Under the pieces are notes generated by a model. The model ran no database searches, had not been told where the DNA came from, and saw nothing but the letters and a program-made list of their open reading frames with translations. Positions 10,001 to 16,817 of a DNA stretch of 16,817 bases are shown here, piece by piece. How positions within the stretch are numbered: the stretch's first letter is position 1; each line of letters starts with the position of its first letter. Origin of the DNA: Entophlyctis helioformis (taxonomy: Eukaryota; Chytridiomycota; Chytridiomycetes; Chytridiales; Chytriomycetaceae); assembly GCA_025526915.1 (NCBI GenBank), contig JAHLKH010000366.1, positions 1 to 16,817 of the forward strand. The letters run 5' to 3'. The translations under genes and the position numbers were made by a program.

Positions 10001-11131
10001 GAGCAAGCTTGATGGCTGCACCAACCGCCAGGTCGAATTGACTTCCAATGTAGTGCCGCGCGAGTATGGTGCTCACCTCTCTGGCGAGGTTGTTGAAGAT
10101 GTTGCTAGTTGCGCTCCCACAGAGAGTGTCGTCCAGGCGGTATGGTAGAGCTGCCTGATACGTGACGTCCTGCTGCATGTCCGTCTGGATTGTGTCGGCC
10201 TGCTGCGCGCCATTCTTGTCTGCGTACATCTTGTCCGCACTGGCCTGCACCATCCCGCGCGTCCATGCACGGTGGATCATCAACTGCATGACAGTGACAA
10301 CCCACGCATTGATCATCTCCATGTTTTGCTGCGGCTTGACCATCTCCTTGCCGGTGAAAATGTTTGAAAGGTGGCGAAAGATGCAGGCCACAGTTGTCTC
10401 GCCACCGAGGTGCTGTTGATGAGTGCCGTGAACAGCTGGTTGGATGTTGGCACTGTTGGTGCTGCTGCTGCAGGCTGATCAGGCTGCTGAGGCTCGTCAG
10501 GTTGCTCGTGATCGTCAGGCTGCTCGTGAATGTCGGCATCCTCGTGCTGCTCGGCATCCTCGGCATCCTCAGGCTGCTCGGCGTCCTTTGACTCCTCGGC
10601 TGTCTTGGGCTTCGTGACCTTCTTGGGCTTCTTGACCTTCTCAAACATAACGCGCTCGAGTCTTGTACCTGTCGCCAGTTGCACCAGATGTCCATACCGA
10701 GGCTCCTCGCTTTCGTGATTGTACAAACTCGAGCCGTACATAATGCGGGCGGTGACGTCCTTTCCGAGGGTGAATTGGCCGGACAAGAGCTGCGCCTTGG
10801 TCACGCCGCCGAGGCCATCGATGCTGGCATGGTCGCCCAGGTCGTCGATGCCCTTGAAGTCCAGGTCCAAGAAACAGTGCCTGACCTGCTCTCCTTCGAT
10901 CCACTTGTAGACGTGGTACTTGGGCGGGAGCGGGGCATCCGGGACAAGATCGAGTAGCTCTTCAACGACGGCGCCGATCGTGACGAATCCAGCGTGCCGA
11001 AGACCGACGATGAACGAGTACACCTTTGCAAACATGTCCTCGATGATCAAACGCCGCGTCCATATCTCTGGCATCTTCCTGGCTTCGATGCCATAGACCT
11101 TGGCGCTTCCTGGATCGCCCGACAACATTTT
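7061..11131 (-). CDS. Fanzor (eukaryotic TnpB/OrfB-like RNA-guided nuclease) module, frame-broken
   Basis: Inferred exons: 11131-9326, 9258-8851, 8787-8665, 8473-8025, 7917-7657 and 7585-7061, stop TAA at 7061-7063. Fanzor landmarks occur in family order. They are FGSIKTDGKSVF (8897-8932, the pre-RuvC TDG motif); the RuvC-I stretch VRVVSFDWGERYLYG, Asp codon 8375-8377; the RuvC-II region IPVVWAFGIDFTGQGG (near 7710-7760); then CNENLTSQMCPQC (Glu codon 7568-7570); a zinc ribbon with CPQC and CTDC pairs; and YHRDVLGATNIG (RuvC-III Asp codon 7457-7459). The long first exon carries Asp/Glu-rich and Ala/Lys-rich linkers and nuclear-localisation-like basic patches (PKRARRKS, KKARGKKP). The protein should be a nuclear, guide-RNA-directed DNA nuclease. 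Frame breaks lie near 10412-10415, at the 8665/8473 splice and within 8141-8200, so this copy may be dead or misassembled. It appears continuous with the upstream FEN1-like module. Confidence 0.8.
7150..7400 (-). repeat. Degenerate tandem repeats encoding PDPPV(V/D)QQ units at the Fanzor C-terminus
   Basis: Five or more imperfect copies of a unit such as APDPPVVQQ or PDPPVDQQRPRRAIKRR follow the zinc ribbon, alternating proline-rich and Arg/Lys-rich stretches. On the plus strand they read as repeats of CTGGTCAACAGGCGGATC and related forms. Most of the final 110 residues of the protein are made of this array. Confidence 0.75.
7928..7953. repeat. TGCCA/GCATG pentanucleotide array inside a Fanzor intron
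   Basis: About five tandem copies of TGCCA (GGCAT on the coding strand) lie just upstream of the acceptor of the 8024-7918 intron. Being intronic, the array does not interrupt the frame. Confidence 0.8.
8672..8731 (-). repeat. 15-base tandem repeat encoding an Asp-Leu acidic linker
   Basis: Four copies of a 15-base unit (plus strand CATCCAAGTCATCAT and variants) encode DDLDD-type repeats between the TDG motif and RuvC-I of the Fanzor module. The exon (8787-8665) is almost entirely acidic. Confidence 0.8.
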
Positions 11132-11207
11132 CTGTGCACCATGCCAACCTCTGAGTCAGTACATGCAAAGCCATGCATGCAGGCAGAATGGCAATCCTAA
11201 ATCGTAC

Positions 11208-14200
11208 CTCCAGCAGCACTCTCGCGCCACGATGATCAGGCTCGTCCACGGCAGGCTGATCTGGCGCATCCACAGCAGGTTGATTGGTTGCTTGCTCTGC
11301 CGTTTGTTGATCATTGCTGCCGATGGCCGCAGAGAGCGACATGAGTGGCCCTGTAACAATGCGACCCAGCTTTCGAATCAGCAGATGTAGTGCCCGTCGT
11401 GAGCGAAGCACGATTCTGCCAAAACACGCATGTCAGTAAGCATACTCAAGGCAAATGGCACAGCATACATCACTTACCCCTGTCTCGTGCCAGCAGGCAA
11501 ACTACTACGGGCAAACCGGCTCGACTTTCCCTTGTTGGCCTTGATGGCCATCAGTGTCGCGGCCTTTGCAGCTTGCAATGCGCTACTCTTCATGAGCGCG
11601 GCCTCCTGCTTCTTTGTGAGTTGAAGACGTGGCTGTGGAGGTTGGATGCAGCATGAGCAATGCATTCCGAGTGCACACAATGCATATACAAGCGCCAATG
11701 GTACATCAGAACTAACCGTCGTCTTGGTGTCTAAATGTCGATTGAGATGCAAGACCATGGGCTGTACTTCTTCCACCTGAGCGTCGGGCTGTGCTTGCTC
11801 CGCTTGATCGTCAACAGATGGCTGTTGTCGCTTGCGCCACTTTCGCTGGTTGCGCCGCTTTCTAGATGGAGCCGCCTGCCAATTGGAGAAATGAGTGATC
11901 GCAACAAGTCAGTACATGCACACACACACAGTCAAGATGAAGACGCACCGAGGCTTCCTTGATGATCGACTCTAGCAGTTTGATGGCCTCGTTCAGCTGC
12001 TCGACAAGTGTCACTGATTCGCCATCCGTGCGAGATTTCAGGTCGTTCAGCCGTTCGGTGGCCTTTCTGTGGATCTCGGCCAAGGATTTCTGGGGATCGT
12101 CCTGCTTGATGACCTTGCCTTTCTGCTTGCCTTTCTGCTTGCCTTTCTGCTTGGGCTTTTGCTTGCCTTTCTGCGTGCCTGGCTGCGTTTTTGGTTCTGG
12201 AATAGCACATTCAGCAAAGAAGGTGTTGTCAGTACATGGCATCGAGTCATTCCAATGCAAGCCAAACGTACGTGGAGTTGAAATATCCTGAAAGGATACG
12301 CAGCAAGGATTCACAATTTTGCCCAGCTGCACCTTCATCCTCCGAGCTGCGCCCTGTCCAACGGCAGTGGATTGAGTTAGACACTTCAAGGTGAGAAATG
12401 CACATGCATCCAAGCCATGCCATAACGTACATGTGTGTCCCAAACAAGCCGATCAAGTCGACCAAGCTCTGCGCGTACTGCCGGTAAAAGGGATTGCTCA
12501 CAGACAAGCTCCAACAGCTGCGCACTTGCTGTCCTGCTGATCTTGGCTAGAATGTCACGGCCCGCGACTCCATCGGGGTTGCGAGCAAGGTAACCTGGCA
12601 CGTGCTTGACAATGCAGTCGAATGCAATCGGACATCGCTTGACCTCGTAAAAAGTTGTGGCCATTTCGCCTTGTTGACAATCTTGTCGAGGTGCCGTCGA
12701 TATCCTTCTGCGTCAGGTGCACAATGTCGGAGTCAGGATTGCGTTCTTGCCACTTGGAGTGTACAAGGAGGCAGCCAGCAGATGAGCATCTGCATCGCGA
12801 TCCATCAATGACATCAAAGACAGGAACGCAGAGTCAGCAATGCAAGAGACTTCAAGAGATCGCATGCATGCGTACCTTGGTTGAGCCACGGCGGTCGTGT
12901 TGGCAGCCTGGCTGCTGTCATTGCCACATAGCAATGGATGGTCAGTATGGTGCTATGCATGCAAATGCATCTACAGTGCCACGTGCTTGGCCAGTCATGC
13001 AATGACTTGCCTCTGCCCTTGCACATCGCCAGATTGACCGTTGTTGCTGCTTGGGGCTTTGAACTGGCTGGCGATGTTTCCCGACTCGTCGTGGTACACG
13101 AAAACGGAGAAGGCGTTGAGGAACGACTTGACGAGGTCCTCGCCTCCAATCGCCAACAACTCGTCAGAGTAGGCGGCCCTGACGTCCTTCTTGAAGTCGC
13201 TGGCAATCTTGGGGGTGTGGAGCAGGGCACAGAACTCCTCCGGCGTGATATTCCTCTTGCGCGCCGCCTCCTCGACGTACCTGTTGACGGTGTTGACGGC
13301 AGTGCGCAGACCTGCAAGACGATGTGAGTAGCAATGCGTGTTAGTCAACACCACAGCTTGGATGACAATACAGAGCATCAAGACAGGCATTGCACGCACC
13401 ACGCCCGTAGCAATCGAAATAGTCACTCTTGCTCAACGCAACCACAAGTTGGCAAGCGCCAGGGAATTCGTATACTCCGAGGGCCGACGCAAGAGATACA
13501 ATGCCTGAATGGTTGAAAGACCGCAGGTTGGTGGCCTCCGCGTTCCGCGTGGACATCATGATGACAGGACAACGTCCAGCGCAGTGCGCAATGAGATCAG
13601 AGTCGTTACAAATGACGGCAATGGGAATGTCGCTGCTGCGAGACAAAGACTGTTAGCCGTCGATCAAAACAGACAGTTGCCATGGCTATCTATACCTTGG
13701 CTTGCTTGCATGGTAGGCTACATGGCGGGCAATGCAAACGTCCGCTTCGTGCTTGCACCAGCATACAGCACGCCGCGGCTCAGACCTGTAGATCTCCGCG
13801 ATCGCCTCGTAAATCAGCTGCTTGTCATTGTGCGTGAGCGTGAACGAGAGCAGCAGCGCACGCTTCTCTTTCCTGGATCATTGACTGAGAGTTAGAATCG
13901 CCTCGATGCGGCAGGACAAAGTGGACATACTTGGATAAGCGCTTGTATCTCTTGCGTTTGCGGCGTCTGCGAATACACCGTAGAACTGTGCCCACCGCAT
14001 TCAGGACCTTGATTGCTCGGCCGTTGTGGACAACCTTAATCCCAGAGTCGCCGAGCCTGCCGTCAACGTGGAACATGTAGGCGTACTCGGGGCCAAACTT
14101 GTCCGTGAACGAGCTGAGTACCGGCTTGAGGATCGGTATCCACTCGGCCTTTGACAACGGGTGATCGGACCCTCCTCTCCTGATGAAGTGTGGATAAAGC

Positions 14201-14385
14201 ACACTCATCACATCGACAAGGAAAGCGCCGCAGTGGCTGGGTGTGGCCGTGTTGGTGTCGCTTGGATCTTGTGACAGTCGTGCGCTGCCAAGCACAAGCT
14301 TCGACACCAAGGTCCAGCGCACGTCCTTGTGTACGCTGCCGCCGCCATTCTCCACCGCGCACGAAACAACCGCAGGGACCCCCAT
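11208..14385 (-). CDS. FEN1/XPG-family flap nuclease module, apparently the 5' part of the Fanzor locus
   Basis: Eleven exons are inferred: 14385-13931, 13872-13696, 13635-13400, 13311 to 13025 or 13007, 12907-12876, 12789-12431, 12353-12272, 12196-11949, 11875-11717, 11632-11478 and 11415-11208. The start MGVPAV has the Gly2 that FEN1/XPG enzymes use at the active site. Metal-binding acids fall in family order: D58 (FLVDVMSVLY), D108 (MFHVDG), E194 and D196 (CKHEADVCIA), D222 and D224 (ICNDSDLIA), and D282 (LSKSDYFDCYGRGLRTAV, resembling the helix-three-turn-helix). FEN1-type enzymes cut 5' flaps at single/double-strand junctions. From about 12900 downward no family is recognised: a compact domain (12431-12789), a Lys/Gln repeat exon, a helical segment and basic linkers. 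Two one-base gaps break the frame at 12693-12698 and 12649-12653. The last exon ends in phase 0 and splices in frame to the Fanzor exon at 11131, with no stop between. Confidence 0.72.
12107..12182 (-). repeat. 12-base tandem repeat encoding KGKQ units
   Basis: Repeats of CTTGCCTTTCTG on the plus strand encode a strongly basic KGKQKPKQKGKQKGK stretch in exon 8 of the composite locus. It is probably a flexible nucleic-acid-binding or nuclear-targeting linker. Confidence 0.8.
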
Positions 14386-14416
14386 GTTGTGCGTGCTTGC
14401 GTGTGCTTGTGCGTGG

Positions 14417-14472
<56 letters not shown>

Positions 14473-15052
14473 AAGAGGGCAAGGAGCGACAGAGTGTATG
14501 TGGATGGTCGAGCAACCACATACGGGCCAACCGCTCTATTATTAGATTCATTAATCGTCATCCCACGTCCCGTCTGATTGGCCGGCCGTTTGACGCCTCT
14601 AAGCCTTCTGATTGGTTGACACAACGGCACAGCACAGAGAGCAGGCATCCCAGCAGCCCCCGGCAGGCGGTGCTGTGGTACGGGGCGTTCCCCCCGTCGC
14701 CATCCCACCTCCTCCCTGCCTCCCTACATCCCCTGCTTCCACCTGCATCCTCCTGCTGCTGCCTGTGTGTGGGGTGCCGCAGGCAGACCACACGAGCGAT
14801 CTTTGATCGCGCTGATGCCGACGGCTGGGCTGGGCAGCCAGTCCAGTGGCTGCCTCGCTGCTCGCCTGTCTCTGTGTGTGTCTGCCTCTCCTGTCTCTAT
14901 GCCTGTCTGCCCCAATACATGCATCCGCCTGCACTCCTCATTCCGTCGCACTGCCTGCTCATGGCCGCACGTTCGCTGCTGTCCAGGCGACGCCAGATCT
15001 GACGTTCATCTTCACCCATCGGCCATCTGCCATCTGCCATCAGCCATCGGCC
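14386..15052. promoter_or_regulatory. Divergent promoter region between the FEN1-Fanzor locus and the Helitron gene
   Basis: The 667 bases have no convincing gene. Two identical CTGATTGG elements (14574-14581 and 14608-14615, CCAAT boxes on the minus strand) sit 34 bases apart beside an unusually AT-rich patch (14536-14562). A GT microsatellite lies at 14419-14469, and long pyrimidine-rich tracts follow (about 14689-14770 and 14870-14920), as often seen near fungal transcription starts. Just before the Helitron ATG, GCCATCT-like heptamers repeat five times (15019-15054). The layout suggests one shared bidirectional control region. Confidence 0.5.
14419..14469. repeat. GT dinucleotide microsatellite (about 25 copies)
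   Basis: An uninterrupted GT run lies 34-84 bases upstream of the FEN1-like start codon at 14385, probably in its 5' leader or promoter. It could form Z-DNA and is likely to vary in length. Confidence 0.95.
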
Positions 15053-16817
15053 ATGGACGACAACGGCAACGGCGATGAAGAGCGGCCGCAGAAACGACGC
15101 CGTGGAGGGCTGGCAAGCACGACCAGCAACGCTGCTGACCAAGCTGCCGCAAGCGGTTCCGTCGCCAGCAGCAGTCTCTGTCGTCGCAGCAGTCGTCACA
15201 GAGCAGCGTCCCGCCCTCACCGCTTCGCCAGCTCCAGCCGCTTCGCCCGCTCCTTCCCCGTCCTGTGCAGCCTCAGCCTGTTCGTGAGGTGCCGCACAGC
15301 CAGCAGCCCCAGCCGCCTGGACCATCCACATCCTTTGCTTTCAGGCCAGTGCAGTGCACGGCAGCCGTGCAGCACCACCCAGCGCTTGCCAGGACCGGCA
15401 GCAGCAGCAGCAGCAGCAGCAGCAACGTTGGCGACCCATCTGCTGGCCGGACAACGCGCATGTTTCCGGACGCGGCGGCCACTGCAACCGTCGCTTCGTC
15501 CAGTCTCACTGCGACGAGAGCCAGCCCCGCCAGTCGCTGTCCAAGCTGCAGGCGGTCTCGATGTTGATATGCTTGATGCTGCCGTCGCTCTGCCCTCTGT
15601 GCAACCCGCCGTTCTGTCCAATGACGTGCAAGACCCTGGCAGCAACAACATGCAGGCTGACGTTGCTCCTGCGCCACGGCTCAACTCGGCAGCACCAGTC
15701 GCACCAGCACCTGTGCAACCGCCCAACGTTGGGTTCAGCTTTTCAGTGTTCGCAGCGGACAGCAACAACATCGTCCCGCTTCCCGCTCGACGGTACTTCA
15801 ATGACAACGACCGGGTGAGCATCTTGGATCATCTCCAGCATGCGGATCTCGACAACCCAAGACTGGAGCCAGACGAGGATTGGGGCCATTCGCAGCCGTC
15901 TCAGCCGTTGACACAACTGCCGCTTTCTCAGGATCAGCCGCCGCAACAGCCGCATCAACAGCAACAGCAACAGCCACAGCAGGACGTTCCTCAGATGCCA
16001 GCACACGCTCAACTGCTCCAGCATGACGACCAGCCCGACATTCTTGATGTGCGGTTAGCCGAGTTGCTGCCGGACGATTGCCATCTTGAGCCCATTGACG
16101 ATTACGAGATCGGCATCGGGGATCTTGCAAACAAGCCCCCAGACAACGTGGTTGAGATCATACGCTTCAATCAAGGGGGGATTGGCATGGATGATCTCAA
16201 CGAGTTGGAGACGAACGGCTGGGATGGAATGGCCAACGGTGCGTTGTCTGGCATTCTCTCTGCTGGCTTTGCGTGTGCATGGCTGACTGGCTGACTGACT
16301 GACTGACTGACTGACGCATATGTGCGCGTTCACTGGATGTGACCTGCAGGCAATGGTCTGGCCAATGTCAGGCTGACAACGCACCAGGTGCACCAGCTGC
16401 AGCCAACCCACCGACCGTTCATGCCATAAGTACGTGACAGTGGCCTGCTGCACGCAGCTGCCCGTCCACACACTGACTGCATATCCTCCAGACCATGACC
16501 AACGGAAGTGTAATCGCGTAGACAAACTGTTCGGGTTGGGCGTGCAAGTGGATGGCATCCCTACCAATCCCCCTCATCCCGACGACTGCGGCCGTATGGA
16601 CCAACGTTGCATCTTCTGCGGTGCCAAGTTCTTTCTCAGAGAGGCTCCCGAGAAACGGCTCCTCCGATACGGCGTACGCAACATCAGCTTCTGTTGCGCC
16701 TATGGAGCAGTCCGGCTTCCAGATCACAAGGTGCCGCCTGCACGCTACCTTGAGCTGATACGCGGCACCAGATCCAAGTGCACGAGAGTTCCAAGAGAAC
16801 ATCCGTGCATTCAACAG
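15053..16817 (+). CDS. Helitron Rep/helicase-like protein, N-terminal part, 3'-partial and frame-broken
   Basis: The proposed start MDDNGNGDEERPQKRRRGG (15053) gives an acidic and then nuclear-localisation-like N-terminus. A long Gln/Pro/Ala/Ser-rich region follows, then an acidic segment (LDVRLAELLPDDCHLEPIDD and on, to 16238). Inferred introns are 16239-16349 and 16430-16491. The last exon (16492 to the edge) encodes CIFCGAKFFLREAPEKRL, NISFCCAYGAVRLP and, in another frame, PSAREFQENIRAFN. This Cys-x2-Cys-Gly-Ala, CC-x-x-G-x-V-x-LP and ENIRAYN-like order is the conserved lead-in to the HUH Rep domain of Helitron transposases, which continues off the right edge. Frame breaks are inferred near 16365-16375 (otherwise a stop at 16427-16429) and near 16755-16765; the low-complexity part (15140-15545) also changes its best frame. 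Rep and helicase domains themselves are not in the window. Confidence 0.7.
15391..15424 (+). repeat. CAG trinucleotide run in the Helitron N-terminal region
   Basis: About ten tandem AGC/CAG triplets can encode polyserine, polyalanine or polyglutamine depending on frame. The best coding frame changes around this stretch, so the true residue is uncertain. Confidence 0.75.
16275..16316. repeat. CTGA tetranucleotide microsatellite inside a Helitron intron
   Basis: About nine tandem CTGA/CTGG units lie within the inferred intron 16239-16349. The intron begins GTGCGT and ends CTGCAG. Confidence 0.85.

Noticed and set aside
7061..11131. Prokaryotic IS200/IS605 TnpB insertion or bacterial contamination.
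   Set aside because: The frame is split by several GT-AG introns with fungal-type branch sites, the flanks are intron-bearing eukaryotic genes, and the glutamate placement is Fanzor-like.
14190..15002. A 270-codon plus-strand frame across the GT microsatellite.
   Set aside because: Contains polyvaline/cysteine from the GT run and antisense of the flap nuclease exon; not protein-like.

Overview
The window is nuclear DNA of a eukaryote, most likely a fungus. It has short GT-AG introns with fungal branch sites (CTRAC type), a Cps1/hyaluronan-synthase-like GT2 enzyme of the kind found in fungi, and Fanzor and Helitron sequences. High GC and the TE mix would suit an early-diverging (zoosporic) fungus, but the window does not prove a lineage.

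Host part (1-6812). Three intact intron-containing genes occur here: the 3' end of a mitochondrial carnitine/acylcarnitine carrier (+, stop at 860); an MFSD1-like major facilitator (-, 3677 to 948) that converges on the carrier with 87 bases between the stops; and a processive GT2 polysaccharide synthase (+, 4114-6812) that diverges from the MFSD1-like gene across a 436-base promoter region.

Mobile part (about 6813 to the right edge). A 248-base spacer with hairpins lies between the GT2 stop codon and a very long multi-exon minus-strand locus (14385 to 7061). Its 5' third encodes a FEN1/XPG-family flap nuclease with all the core acidic residues. Its 3' half encodes a Fanzor (eukaryotic TnpB-like RNA-guided nuclease) with the TDG motif, RuvC-I Asp, NENLTS glutamate, zinc ribbon and RuvC-III HRD. 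Inferred splice phases carry one reading frame from the first module into the second, so the two may form one protein of about 2,000 residues. A 667-base divergent promoter with two CCAAT boxes and a long GT microsatellite separates this locus from a plus-strand gene that leaves the window at the right. That gene carries the zinc-finger-like N-terminal region typical of Helitron Rep/helicase proteins. I read the block as a large Helitron-like element, or Helitron plus cargo, that encodes a flap nuclease and an RNA-guided nuclease beside its replicase.

The mobile block has several single-base frame breaks, while the three host genes have none I could find. The copy is therefore either decaying or poorly polished in the assembly. 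Exon boundaries were read by eye from GT/AG sites, phases and conserved motifs.
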